Below are positions 1 through 13,200 of a DNA stretch of 64,000 bases, piece after piece. The notes beneath the pieces were generated by a model. It worked only from the letters and a program-made list of their open reading frames with translations. It had not been told where the DNA came from and searched no databases. Made by a program: the position numbers and the translations under genes. Source of the DNA: Parelaphostrongylus tenuis (taxonomy: Eukaryota; Nematoda; Chromadorea; Rhabditida; Metastrongylidae); assembly GCA_019055375.1 (NCBI GenBank), contig JAHQIW010000077.1:235719-299718 (forward strand), read 5' to 3'. Position 1 is the first letter of the stretch. Every line of letters starts with the position of its first letter.

Positions 1-296
1 TATTACGTCTGAATCGTTACTTGAAGTACCCGATTGCAATCGTAGTCCAAACAAATTTGTCTCATTTAGCTTTTCCAATCTTTTGAAAAATTCTCAATCT
101 TTCCAAGAAGTAGTCATAATGTGCTGCCTATGCTGACTGTCTCATAGTCTGCCACAAAACTGTGAGCACAATGAAAAAGCCTCTGGAAGGTGTAAATATT
201 CGAGTGATTCTAATGAACTCGAAATTTAGGTTTGAAGTGAAATTGCAAAATAAAATGCGATGTCCTTGTTGAATAGGTAGGTGCGTATTTGCTTAC

Positions 297-401
297 CTTC
301 GTCAATTCCAGTATAGCAATCCATGCGACCATCGTTCAGTTTCTTTCTCGAGATACATCGAGGACTTCCAAATCCGCATTCAACTTGCCATGGTAGGCAA
401 A
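297..401 (-). CDS. LDL-receptor class A repeat exon (receptor-like gene, partial)
   Basis: Read on the minus strand this is an exon with acceptor TTTCAG before 401 and donor G|GTAAGC after 297. It encodes a class A LDL-receptor module: cysteines in the spacing CLPWQVEC...PRC...DC, and the calcium-box ending DGRMDCYTGIDE, where the acidic residues of the family are largely kept. It enters at phase 1 and leaves at phase 1, so it continues to another exon beyond the left edge of the window. The entering phase fits the exit phase of the LDLa exon at 6451-6560, so both probably belong to one extracellular or membrane receptor-like protein. LDLa modules bind calcium and ligands outside the cell. 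I cannot name the gene. Confidence 0.72.
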
Positions 402-3400
402 CTGAAACTGATAAACATATGTTGGAGTCAGTTCGTCAATAAGTTCATCTGCACAGTGTCCTGTTCATCAACGTCAAAATGAAATGTTCATTTGACATCC
501 CTGAACACTGTCAGCGATCAAAATAGTAAGACTGTGAGAGTATTGGTTTCAGACAATATTAAGGTAAATCAAAGAAGTGTTCCTCATTTTTAGCACTTTC
601 CCCCTCCCTATCGATATTGAAGAAAGAATCGATAAATGAAAAGTCTTGCGTTGTGTACACGTTTGTTCGTTGCTAACATACTACTGAATTTAAGAAGCTA
701 AACGGATTTATCTGTTTTCCCTATTACCACTCTGCCCACATCACTTTTCTGGTATATGGTGCTGGACGGAGAATCCGTTATAGATATACTGCAATAGCTT
801 TGCAATATCATATGAACCTCAATAGGAAACACCAACAGCAGATGTTTTTCTGTAAGGAAGGCTTCTTGGAATCTTCAAATAATAACGAAATAATAAGCAA
901 AAGAAATCAAGGGCAATATAATGAGACTCAAGATGGCTTCGACCTAGTTGAGTACGATAACAAGTTGAGACACCAAAGATTTTAGAGTGTTAATACTGAA
1001 CAATCGTAATCCTTGTACGGAGCAAAACTGCCATTTTCTAAATTTCTGGATCAATGCTTTGAAACCAATTCGAATGGTTAGAATAGCCCAATTTTCTGAT
1101 TTACGCTATTCCTAAGCAAGTGTAGTAATCAAGAAAATTATACTAATTATTAGGCCAACACTTAAAGTATTCTGCTTCATTCGTTGAAGAAAACAAAGAG
1201 GATTATCGTTTATTGGGAGTCATGTGGAGTGTTTGAAAGAAATTCAGTGCTACAGTAACTAAGCTGAAAAATTTTGGAGTGTTTGGCAAGAAAAGGACTG
1301 CAGAAGCTGGTAAAATTTGATGACATATACGTATTCCTTCCGTTCAGACTGTCAGCCAACAAAATAACTCATGAATAGATGAATGCTATTGCGAGTACAA
1401 CTCGGGACCTGAGATAACTTCGAATCGGTCATGCTTACGCTTCCTTGCAGCTCACTGCACCATCGGAACAGTCAATCTGTCTTTCTTTCAATCATTTCAA
1501 TTATGTTTTTTCCGTAACGGTGCTATTATTGATCACTCGTCATCAAAAATGGGTAATACGGGAGTCCATGGCCAATCGGCTGAGACCACATTTTATTGCG
1601 CACGTTACATTCGTCTATTACCAGTGAACTTGAAACTTCCTGGTAAAGTGAGGATAGATCTGCGTAAAATCAGTTTCTTCAGTCTGATAACCTACCCATT
1701 GTTATGACCTTACTTTTAATTCAGGGAACAGTATTCATTCTCGCTATTTCACTAGTCTGAACGGCTGGTCAAATGCCACTCACTGACAGTTTATTCACTA
1801 GTCCAGAGGGCTCTCCCATGCCTTGTCAGATGATGAACTATGGACGTGCGCGCATCTTCTCCTGAAGTAGTTATTATAGTGCGGAATTTATCGTTAACAT
1901 ATTCAGCCGGTGCTTTTGTCTCTTGCCAACTCCCCATCGTATCTCGCATCTCAAAGTGTTCATTCAAGAAGACTATTATCTTGGGGCTTTTAATCAGTTA
2001 AGCCACTTACTACAAAGTAATTATTGGAGTCAGTGTTTAACAATACACTTTACTCACTCAAATTTTCCAAGAGCACTCTGTGATCTTTGGAACTACGTCG
2101 TCCCACATGGCAGAATTGCAGAACAGAAGGTCCTCAATCAATTTTTATTGCTCATTGGGATAGGAAAATGTTAACTGTAGCCGCCGATGATCATATCAAT
2201 CCTCGGATTGCCCGGATAGTCTAAGTTTCAGGTTGATTATCACTTAATATGAATCAGTTCAACTCTAGTCAACACCAGTCGATTCTCAGTGAAGTGTTCG
2301 AAAAGTGAACACAAAGCTTTATATTATCGGCTCACAATATCGGTTTTTCCTCTTTACCTCGCAGTTCGCGTGCGGTCAAATCAGTTCGCGTGACCCTCAC
2401 TGCTACCAGCTACTCACAACCAGCCTGCGCCGATGACAATTCCTCATTCCAGTTCCCGATCACAAACGTAATTCATCGTTGATGTAGCATAGGATAATCA
2501 TGCGGAATCGGTTATTTTCGACGTTCAATGGCTTTTTGTATTTTTGTACGATATCATTTTCATTTCAGAAAACTGGATTCCTGGTAGAGGTCATTGAAAT
2601 GACAGGTGAATTACTAGGCAAGGAATGCATACCAGATAGGTGCCTTCGTGTTATTGTTACATTTCATAGTGATGTAAAGCTCTCAAATGTTGTAATTATC
2701 ACATTCTGTGCGAGTAATCAGAAATGTGCACGATTATAGAAAATAAACTAAGTTTTTTACAGGGTTTTTGATGATTCTAATTATTTCGCGAAGCTCTCTG
2801 CATTTAGATTGCCGTTCCAGGAGGTACTCCAGTGATTTTTACATTTTTTTCAGCGAAATGGACTGGAAGCTCTTGCTAAGAGGCTTCATGGAACAAAAGT
2901 GATAGTGCGAGCTATGAGTTTTATATTGTGATTTAATCTTGAAGTTACTAGATTTGGAATGAATCAATGTTAGGCGTGTAGACAGAAGGTGACACTACTC
3001 GGGTCAAGATGGTGTCGCGCCATATTCTTCTCGCCATCATAAATGCATAATAGCTAGTGTCCCACAACTTACAAAAGAAGGAAAACATTGGGTTTCGTCT
3101 AGGGCAAACCTGCGTTCTGACCACTTCGCAATGATAGTGTATCGTGTTATTCATCTTTGTAAATTTTTTCATAGAAAGAGCGATATAGACTTCCTTCGAA
3201 GTTATTTTGCCATTTTATTTCATTTGAAGGTACTGCTGCCTAATTAGTTGATTTTTTCAGATGGACCCTAGTTGACATCCGCATTAACCAGGACGAGGAG
3301 CTCAAATAAATAAATTTGTCACTTATCTCTTATGTCAGAAAGTTACCATGGCAAAACCATGGTAAAACGCTACAGCGAGTGACATGCTGGATTTACAAAT

Positions 3401-6400
3401 GGTGTTGAGAAACATATTGTCGAGGATTGAAGGCTTTACATTCAAAGCCACTAATCTATTCCTCGTTAAATGCTTTCTAACAACTGGAGGATATCGAAAC
3501 ATTTTGGGTACACAGAGAGTTTCATACATTAAGAAGGCAATGTTGAGGTTAGTGGCTTTGTTAGTCAACGTCAACCTTAAGAATGCCAGTCGTGTATCTT
3601 GAGGATTGAAACAGGGACACCACTGCGAAAACATTATTTGATAGATCAAATATGACGGAGTTCTTCTACAAGTTAGTAAAAACAAAACGACTACCATGAA
3701 AAACTTTTATTCTTTCGATGTTAAGTCCACCAACTCAGCATTTGATTTCTTTTATGAAATATACGCCTAAAAATTAAGAGTCCATGCTATCTTCGGGATT
3801 GAGAAAGCCAAATCGATAAGTATCCTACAGAGCCCAATGCGATGAAATTGGAAGTATTCACCCAAAAATCCAGTGGAACGACAACTGATGATCTTTTCGC
3901 TGAAGGCTGTGGGTACAAACAAAGATTATGAAAAGGGAGTATAGTGCGGAATTGAAAGAAGGTAATGGTAACGTAAGAACCAAGTTTGAATAGTAATTAT
4001 ATAGAAATCTAATTATCTGAAAATAATGTCTCAAACTAAATCATCACCTTGAGTCTTCGAAAGGGTAAGTACAAGTCCGTTGCAAGTGCTAGCAAACTCT
4101 TCGTAATAGATAAAATCAGGCGGAAAAACAGCCGTAGTGGAAGCGAATTGTAAGGTCATTGAGTCGAGTACGAACAAACTTAGATTTCTGCTCTTCCGAT
4201 TTCTGCTCAAACGGCTATTTTTTTACCGTCACTGTCAATTGTGATCAATGTAGTAATGTATTTGCTTGGCAAAACAAAGTAATTTCAGACTTCGCTACAG
4301 TACTGCATAAATGCAATGCAGAAGTTACAAAAGAGTTGAGAAATAGGAGTATTAGCTGGTAGAAACTACGAAGGACTTTCTTAAACTGTTAAACTCAGAG
4401 AATGATCTTATTTTGCTTGTTGATGGCTTGTGGTGCTGGAAAATTTTTTCAGGAACGGGTCTAGTTGGCAAAAGTTGGTCTGTGCAAAAAGTTCAAATTG
4501 TTGTTAAGTCACCCAAGGTGAACCCAAGGAGAATATATTTGTGATCGAGAATCAATGATTAGAAAAACACAGCCGATTTAGGCATGCTTTCTTGCGGATA
4601 AGTTAGAGATCGACTATCTTTTTAATTATCAAGCGAACTCAAGTCATATATGCCGCAGATGATTTATTCTGTAAACGAGCAATCCTATTTAGAAGATTCA
4701 GTTGAATTTGCTGGACACGAGTACGAACAGCAAACCGCGATGACGAGCGAGACGAGATGGGCTCACACCATCATGACTCAAAGGTAGATTGAAACTCGAC
4801 TTGTTAGCGCAAAGAAACATCGATAACAAGCTCGTTTTAGTTCGTGATCGTTTTAGTTAAGTCGCTGCTTACTACACTTATTCATTTCAAAATTATGTCA
4901 TCTGAATATGAAAAACTGCAGTGGTGCTATTTTCTGCCGTCTTGTCAAGTCGTAACGCCCACTGCCGAAGGACATCCCTGCGACTATACAGTTGTCATCA
5001 CACCCCGGAATTGAAGTGAGAAGACAAGCATTCGGGGCAATTTGAGCGAAGGGCTTAGATAGAGTTTGGTAATCCGGTCACTTTCACCAACTCAAGTGGA
5101 TATTCGCTCCAAATTTCGTGCTCGCGCGCCTATTGCTGCCTAGGCTACTGTTTCTAGGAAATTTATGAAAGCACAATCTTTTGTAAACATTCACAGCTAT
5201 CAAAAACATGAAGATAAAGCGATGTAATCCATCATACACTGAGTTTTCAGATAGAATCACTCAAATGTTTTTTGGATCTCTCTAAGAACTAAGCACTTGT
5301 CACAAGAATTAGAAGGAAAGGTGTTTTTTCTCTGGGAAAATTTGCGAGGAGTATGTCTACAATGAAGACACCGACTTCAATGGAGGTTGAAGCAGGTTGT
5401 GAGAGAACGACCTCTGCCCCGTCTTTTTAATGCGGAAGAAATGGTCATATTCAGTGTAGTGTTTGAAAATCTCATCAGAACCGTAGTAATAGTCAGTCAA
5501 ACCCCTATTAAGATAAACAGTAGCCCACGTCTATATACTTCGTCCAGGCGAGATAACTGGAATGTGCAAAAGTGAAGGAGACTCTAAAACTCGTTCGTTT
5601 CACTGAACGTTAAATTTCTTATAGACCACTTCTTCTGTTCGCGTGCTATAAAGGCACCAGAGGAAGAGATTTTTGTTCAACTGGAGGCCACCGAGCCCAT
5701 TTCTTTTCTCGTTCTCTTTGAGATGGTACGCATGTGTGTTAGAAAGGTAATTGCGGTGGCGCGACCTTCAAGACGAAACTCAGCGCACATCGCTATAGTT
5801 GAACACGACCGATCAGTACTTTCGCGGAGATCCCACCAATTATTAGCTATCGCTATAATAGAGTTTGAAAAAAAACCTAAACGGCTGATTTCGATCCAAT
5901 GGATTAACTCTATCTTGAAAGAGTTAATGGGGTTGCCGACACCTTAATACCCTGAAAAACCATAATATGACAGCGGAAAACCTAATTGTAAAATCGTAAT
6001 CAAATTTCTTTTTGTTCACGTAAAAACCACTTAGAGGTCAAAAATAAGTCAAGATGTTAGGCATGATTATAGAAACAGAAACTTCCAGTACTGCGGAATA
6101 TTTCTTATAGAATTCAGATAATTCAGTTGACACTAATCCGGTGACTTTGATAGTAACTTTCATCACATCCGAACAGTTTTTAGGCTCCTCTTTCTAGAAC
6201 AACAATTCATATTTCTTTCTGAAATCGAATAGTAAACATATAAATGGATTACAAAGGCGTCTCAGAGAATCCGAAGTTCAGGTTTGGAACTGGGATCAAG
6301 TAACCAGACCAGGAGGAGGAATGTCGAAGTAGAAACGTTTCAGAGCATTATTTGCACAAAACAAATTATTCGTGATGAGATCTAATGAAAGAGTCAATAA

Positions 6401-6450
6401 TCATTCGAAAGTTTAAAAATAGAAACTATCAGTGTTTAAGGAAAACCTAC
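402..6450. other. Probable intron of the LDLa gene; no convincing exon
   Basis: About 6 kb between the two in-phase LDLa exons. Open frames here are short and lack family motifs. No clear tRNA-like repeat copies were seen except a weak resemblance at 3330-3400 to the family A repeat. The sequence is AT-rich with no long simple repeats. Other small exons could be hidden here. Confidence 0.4.
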
Positions 6451-6560
6451 GTTCGTCACTGCCATCCCAACAGTCTTCCACATCGTCTTGCCATTTGATT
6501 CCAGGAATACACTGATCGCCAGTTGCACAACGAAATTCGTTTGATGAGCAGCGATGCCCA
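6451..6560 (-). CDS. LDL-receptor class A repeat exon (receptor-like gene, partial)
   Basis: Minus-strand exon with acceptor TTTACTAG before 6560 and donor GAAC|GTAGGT after 6451. It encodes a full LDLa core beginning HRCSSNEFRCATGDQC and ending DDVEDCWDGSDE: six cysteines and the D-x-S-D-E calcium-binding signature are all present. It starts needing one base to complete a codon and ends at phase 1, which matches the start of the LDLa exon at 297-401; the joined product would place two LDLa modules next to each other across a 6.05-kb intron unless other exons lie between. The open frame continues leftwards of the acceptor to an in-frame Met followed by leucines, which could look like a signal peptide, but the acceptor makes a spliced exon the better reading. 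Upstream exons were not found. Confidence 0.75.
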
Positions 6561-6854
6561 CTAGTAAAGGCAGGTCTCAATAGAAGAAGAAGCAAGTGAA
6601 ATCTCATATCCCAGAGGTGAAGTCTGCGAACGAAAAAACGCTACGATTGAAGCATTTTTCAACGACGACGTCCGATGCTTCTATGCGGTCGTCTGTCTGT
6701 GGGAATGCCGAATACGCCAGCCGGCTGGCGGGGGCGGGATCACCTGAGAGTGGTAATCGCCCGCACACCTCTACAAAATACAATTGACGATCACCTGTAC
6801 GTTACGTGTCTCTGCAATACAATCATCAGCAGTGACATCGCTAAATATATTGAT

Positions 6855-7445
6855 TATGCCAAATAATTATTTTTGAGCCACTCATGTCAATTGTCTATCA
6901 AAGAGGGCTGACTTATAGAGCCCGATACACGTGTTTCGATCTCGCGATCTCGTCAGTCGGGCAGTTACCCTTTCTCGTCTTTTGCCAATCCTGTGTGGGT
7001 GCTCCAGTCCCCGCACTAAGAGTTAGCGACGACGAACGTTTTACACTCTATGTTCAGTGAAAATGAAAAATAATTATTTGGCATATTAAAATTTGAGCTG
7101 GGGTCTTAAGAAAACACTCGAAACGAAAGATATGATATATTAAATTTACTAGCCAAGAGCAATCGAGTGTACAACACTCTGTGTTCGGTGAAAATTTCGC
7201 TGGACATAGAGTGTAAAACGCTAGTCGTCGCTGACTCTTAGTGTGGGACTGGAGCACCCACAGAGGATTGGCAGAAGAGGATAAACGGTAACTGCCCGAT
7301 TGACGAGATTGCAAGGTCGAAAACGTGTATCGAGCTCTATAAGTCAGCCTATTTTAACAGTCCACATGACATGCGCGGCTCAAAAATGATTAGTTTAGTA
7401 TATTAAAGTTGAGCTGCCGTTTTAGAAAAACACTTGAAATGAAGG
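6855..7445. repeat. Family C element, inverted pair
   Basis: The left half (6855-7150) and right half (7165-7445) are inverted copies of one another. Both contain the core seen elsewhere (a CGATACACGTGTTTCGATCTC-like block, a GTCGGGCAGTTACC block, a GTGGGTGCTCCAGT block, a GCGACGACGAACGTTTTACACT-like block) and both outer parts carry an AAAATTTGAGC...AAACACTCGAAACG block. The pair could fold into a long hairpin. Related copies occur near 26.9, 47.4, 52.4, 59.1 and 59.5 kb. Confidence 0.65.
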
Positions 7446-7780
7446 ATATGATGCATTGATTATACTTTTGTAATCCAATTTTTTCCACTCTTGCAATGAA
7501 TTGCCGTTGTATTGCTCCACTGATAAACAGGTACGGGATTATTAGGAAGTGGTTCGGCTGACGTTTCGAGAACCTCTTCACCAGAACTGGAATAGTTCAA
7601 GTCGATCGTTCACAATAATTTATTTACGGAAAAGCGCTTTTTCAGAACCTTTTACAGGTTAGTGAGTAATGGAATCTAAAGTAAGAGACCGACTGGGTCT
7701 GCTTTCATAATCAAAGCCACGTCTGGTGCATTTTCCGTCATTTTCCATTGATGCTCATTCCTGAACATATACTAGAATTG
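7446..7780. other. Non-coding stretch without recognised content
   Basis: Sequence between a family C inverted pair and a family B SINE. I see no exon, RNA gene or repeat in it. Confidence 0.3.
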
Positions 7781-7784
7781 GGAA

Positions 7785-8035
7785 GAGCGTATGTGGCGCA
7801 ATGGTTGAAGATGATCTGCGTCGAACACAATGTCGATGGTTCGATCTCGCGCCCATGGCTCACCAAGTCATCTATCCCTTTGGAATCGGTAAATTGGTAC
7901 CCGACAGGTCTCAGACTTCCACTGGCTGGGAGGATAAGCAGCACTGACTCGTTACAGCTGGAGACCATCGCGAATCATTGTAATGGCCAGATGTGCATTC
8001 AATCACCTCAAAACGGAGCTTTATTCTTTTTTATC
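7785..8035 (+). repeat. Family B tRNA-derived SINE
   Basis: Plus orientation. The head has pol III-like boxes (GTGGCGCAATGGTTGAAGAT as A box; GATGGTTCGATCTCGCGCCC as B box), followed by a body shared with copies at 29.6, 36.6, 45.5 and 56.4 kb: ...GGTAAATTGGTACC...CTGGGAGGATAAGCAGCACTGACTCG...GGCCAGATGTGCATTCAATCACCTC, and a TTATTC/TATCC-like 3' tail. It is not a functional tRNA gene because the acceptor stem does not close. Confidence 0.7.
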
Positions 8036-9945
8036 CTTCCATTGATAGTGCTCCGTAACGCAGGTACACTTCTGGATGTCCATTTGCATTGCATAAAATC
8101 CAAAGCACATCATTTCATAATAACGTGTGGTTTTTTATCCATTATTTGATTTTTTTAGCTACATCCGCCTATTTAATAGGTGTTTGGATATCAGTTTTAG
8201 GTGAATATTCGCGCGATGATTCAAGCCCTGCTTTCATAGAAACCAGTGTGTTACTATTATGATGGGATATTTAGCTCTAATTTAGTGCCTACGAGCAATT
8301 GATAAAAGTTTTTGTGATTTCACTAAAGCGTCAACTTAGATAACTTCATTGACAATTCATACTCCACAAATCAATCCCGCTGACGGATGTTTCCTTGTTG
8401 ATAGAACCGATTTGATTCAAACATAGCTGAGAAAAGGCAACACAAGGTGAACATTAATGGTGAGGTGAATTTAACGTGATCCTCAGAAGAGATAATTACG
8501 GTTTCGCAGCCCACTGAGCTCAGCCTAAGGCTCTGAGTTTTGCGCGTATCTCAGCATTCTTGAGGCTGTATGGCGAGATGTTTTTTTTTTTTTGAAGTGT
8601 CGTGAAACTTATTTCAAGACAATCCACCACAGATAATAGCTAATTTCTTCTGGAATGTTGGAGGACGTGTTATCCTACGAACGTTTTCGACATAGAACCA
8701 CTAATGCTCTCCTTGGATTGGTTAATTACAATGTTAAATTAAACTCCTTGCTTCATATGATAATTTGGCAAAAAGAATCACCCACTCGATGAGATGGATA
8801 AGCCTAAGATTTCTGAGCTATTAGAGGGCCAAATCTTATCGTTATTATAATTTTCTAACATCAGCCTACATCACTACTTTTATAATTACAGTCATAGTGG
8901 ATAGGTAGTGGCAAAATCCACACAAAGGTCGATAACAAGCACAGCCTCCGCACGTTTCCATTTGCGTTTATCCTCCCCATCATTCCGCCCTCAATGGATA
9001 GCCAGCTAATTTAGCCTCAAAATTAAAACACTGGCCAACTTATTGGTCTCCTAGTAGTCATTATGTGAGTAATATCTAGGATAAAAACATTATTATGCTC
9101 GATATGCTTGCAAATGTGAACGTACGTGACAATACCACGATATCAATACGATTCATTGCTGCTGTTGCTACCATAATTATTGATGAACCCAAGTAGTGCA
9201 ATGGAATAGGTCCCAGTCAATAAAATGTTCCTAGTCTTTTTTGATCGCGTTCGAGCCAGTACAATCTTGTATCCTCCGAATTTGATAAATTGGTATTAAA
9301 TTTGCAGCGAACGGGTTTTTTCATTTCATAAAGACTGATAACCTTCTGTGGGAAAGAGAGGCAACGCTATAGCACGGTTAAAGCTTTCCAAAAAAATTGC
9401 TTCAGGCGGCACTCAAAGTTCGAAATCTTTAGGTGTTTCTAAACTCATAAGTAGATCTGAATACCTTAGTGGTCGACAAAAGAAAAAAAATCAAATGAAA
9501 GTTGATGGAGTGGTCCTCATGGCGATGTGGGTCGTGTGAGAAAAGCTCCAGCTAAGTTCAACTCTGATTGTCATTGATTTCGCTGATGCAGCAATTTCAA
9601 AAGCGATGTGGTGTACAGTTTGAATTTTAGAACAGCAGAAATCTTTTCGATTTGTAGCGGTATTATCTCATTTTCATATTACTAACACAATCCAGCTACA
9701 AAGCACCATCGATCTTGTCGAGATTCTACTGACAATGTTGCTTACGGTGAAAGAATGGTCACATCGGAGGTGATCATGTCCTCTGCCCTATCATAGGACT
9801 AATTTTCTGAGATGTTTATACAGCTGATGCTGCCCATTGGATGTTCTCATTATTGCACCTTTTCACTTCACTCCCTAGCTTTATTATTAGCTGTCGACCG
9901 CGCTCGAAAAGATATGATGCTCGATGCGTAATTGATTGCCCTTCC
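8036..9945. other. Non-coding stretch; nothing recognised
   Basis: About 1.9 kb of AT-rich sequence. A short T-run is at 8580-8594. A short stretch near 8515-8570 (GAGCTCAGCCTAAGGCTCTG...) weakly resembles 56240-56300. No supported exon or RNA gene. Confidence 0.3.
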
Positions 9946-9947
9946 CA

Positions 9948-10215
9948 CCCCCCCCCCCCCCCCCCTTAGCACTCTCCGGCAATCAATGACAAATGTGAAA
10001 CGCCTCCAACCTGGGTATCCTCGAGATTGCAAGGAGACGTGCTCGAACGCTATTCTACGACGTTTGTGCAAAGACGAATTCTTAAGCAAGCAAGGAGTTA
10101 AATCGAATGCTAGAAGGACGGTGACCCGTAGAGTGAACAAAGCTGTGATACGGATAAAAAAGCGGCAAAGTGGAAGTGATTCGCTGGCCATATCACTACC
10201 TTCTTTAATCTCATC
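9948..10215 (+). repeat. Family A SINE copy preceded by poly-C tract
   Basis: A run of about 18 C residues (9948-9965) is followed by the family A body: CTCTCCGGCAATCAATGA, then a GTATCCTCGAGATTGCAAGGAGACG block, a TTCTACGACG block and an AAGACGAA block. These are shared with 54.9, 58.5, 18.4 and 29.4 kb. The tRNA-like head seen in other copies is missing or replaced by the C tract. The long open frames on both strands here are explained by the repeat. Confidence 0.62.
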
Positions 10216-13200
10216 ATGATTGAAGCTTGGAGCCTAATCATTTTTTTCGTTCCACGTATCTTGCGAATTCTCTAAACCTCACTAACCATTAGATTGTTAA
10301 CGTACAAGCAAAACTCGAAAATTGAGATTGTTGTGAGCTCACATTTACCCGTACCTGTTACCCACTGTTTCACAGAGACCTTTTTTTTTACTTTCACACG
10401 GCGAAGTCCTCTCTATATCAGTAATAGCATTGATTGCACTTGTATTTCACCACGTACTTCACCATGGTGAAGAAATAGAAGTTAATGAAAATTGAACAAA
10501 TTCATGGTCCACTTTACTTCAGTGAGCAAATTTTTACGAGATCTTTTCTCGAAACTTCAATTTCGCACGCCAATAATTGCTTCTTCGCTTTTCAAATTAT
10601 CGACTTATTTGCAACTAATTATTTTTTGAATGGAGCCGTTTTTGACAATTCCTCCATCAGAATCGAAATTGAAGGACCCAAAATAAAAATGAATGTACAA
10701 AAACGTCTCTGCAGAAAATGGTGGCGAAACGAATCAGTAGCGTATGCAAGTTCTCACAACGAGAACACTGGACGCTCAGATCTCTTGACCCGATAGTGAT
10801 TGAATAGTAGTTGTAAAGACCGGAGGTGCCCGATGACTACTTGATCCGAGAATGGAATTCCGTAAGCCAAACTCTCTGTATTTTATACGTCTTTTCACTT
10901 TATCGGCGGTTTAACTGCTATTCGCAACCTATCACTTCATTCACGTGATTAGAACCTATTTTTTGCACCCAAAGTCTCACTGACGCTGTTTTCTACACTA
11001 GAAGCTTCTTATTTTCCCTATGTGTCTCATTCGCAGAAATGCCGGTGGGCAGTTATCGAGTTTTTGCACATGCCATTCTATTTTGTCTTCCTATCATCTT
11101 AAGCATACTTTAGTGATGTAAGACACTGCACTTGCAGATTGCGGCTCAATAACTGCTATCTCTAGATTCTAGATCTTGTGTAAAAGAAATACCAGATATC
11201 TTCCAAGATTCACTCTTCGGTCTTTACCTGCATTCTCTCTCCTATGATTGAGTGAAGAATTTCCAAACGAGAAATTTCTAAGCATTTCTTCCTGCACTGC
11301 TGGCTTATCCCCACGTTATCATGATATTTTCACTTGATTTTTCGCATTCATCTTGTAATGCAGTAAATAAGGACAAGCGTAATCCAACGGTAGCCATAAC
11401 ATTTGATAGGTGCAAATGCTTAATCCAACCCTGTTGAAGATCAATCATATATTCTCTCTTCCAGGGGCGGAAACTTGGTGCCAGACTTAGCTGGTATCTG
11501 CTATGCACTTCACCGGTGAAGATGTGCGAACAGCCAAGGACTATTATCTCAGATTTTCAAGAAGAAGGAACTCGACCAGCACTTAATGACATTATGGACA
11601 CCAAAAACCGTCAGTTAACAGCCGAATTCGCACGAGAAAAATTCAGAAACCTTTGCTGATAATGGATACGAGGATATGAATGGTGGGCATGAAATTTTGG
11701 TGACTGTAATGTGCCCTCAAGTCATGTAAGACGAAATGAAATATACTTCGAAGTCGCAATCGGATTGGATAAATGCTCGATTGAACGTATGTTAAAAGGT
11801 TTGCAGAAATTTCCACTTGAAAAAAGTAAACTCTGGGAAATTAGTGAGTGCTGAAATTCACTAGTGCATTGACATTTGCCTTCGACCTTCCCATTGTTCT
11901 TTAGTGGCCATGTCATTTTCATTACCAATCGTTGGTGTCGTAAGGCCATTCGGCACATCATAGACTCATCGCTCTCCGCCAAACAAAAGCACACTGTAAG
12001 AAGTTGATAGACAAAAGAGAAATGAAAGTAGGAAGAAAGAAAACGATGTAGAACACTAATCGTCGATGTCGCGAGGCCATGAGGCACCACCATGGATCTT
12101 GCGCGTTCGTTTAGAAAAATTGATCTGTAAGAAGGCGATTAACATGTAATATGTAACAACCACAATATGAACTTTCTTGAAGTTTTTGTCACGGCACTCT
12201 CCGGCACTCGTCGGACAGATAGAAACCTGCTGTCTTACGATCAGTTAATGGTACAATGACTGAAATGGATCTGGTAGTGATTCGCTTATTAGTGGGCTAA
12301 TAAAAGGGAAATTATTATTGGTTACCGCCTTATGAGAGTGACTCTTTAGTTCGAAAGGCATTGAATACAGCAGGTGTTCATCCCACATTATCAATAATAG
12401 CTCCATTTTTCCGTCCATAATGAAGAGAATCAATCTATATTGTCAGCAAATCAATATGCCCAAATCCATCGACTGAATTTGGTGAAAAAAATATGTATTA
12501 GCGCTGGTTTGTAATGTAACAAACTGAGTCAGCTTGTTCTTTTCGAAGATGTATCGCCTCGAGTATACAAGTATTAACTCAGTTTTTGTCTTAAACTGAT
12601 AAACATTCACTCTGAAGCTTTACCTTCGAGAGTACTGTGAATGATGATAACCCTTCTTCTTGCAGCTGATGAACCTTTTAAAGGATCGAGTAACGTAGTA
12701 AAAGTGATCCTTTTAATCATTTGACTAACATGATGTACCCAATACTGGTTCGAACTGATGCCAGGCCCACGAACCATTTCCTCACTCTGAGATCGAGAAG
12801 CTGGTCAGAGACTTATTCGCGTTTCGGCTACAGCCTTAGGATTGCAGGAAAATTTGATTCGACCATTCAAAAATGATGGAGCCCCCAAACAGCAGCCGAA
12901 GGCCGACGTAAAAAATCTCAAATACTCTCACGGAAGGTCCATGCGAAGAAACGAACTGATTGCAAGTCCCGCAGTGGGATTAGGCGAAGCCAGATGTATA
13001 TCACTCGCTCACTGCTTCAACAGGAATTTCATCGGCTGTTAGTTTAACGCATTCGCGGCGACGGATACCTGTCTTGGCAGACAAATATTCAGAAATCAGT
13101 TTCGTTAAACAGAACATTTCCCTTTATTTCATAAACTATTCCAATGATTAAATTTGGCGATTTCAATACTGTGCTCATTTCATATAAAATCATGTTTCAC

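Noticed and set aside
3335..3697. Overlapping frames of 120 (-) and 72 (+) codons
   Set aside because: No recognisable domain; part of the segment weakly resembles the family A repeat.
9868..10219. Two overlapping frames of about 100 codons
   Set aside because: They translate a family A SINE copy and its C tract on opposite strands.
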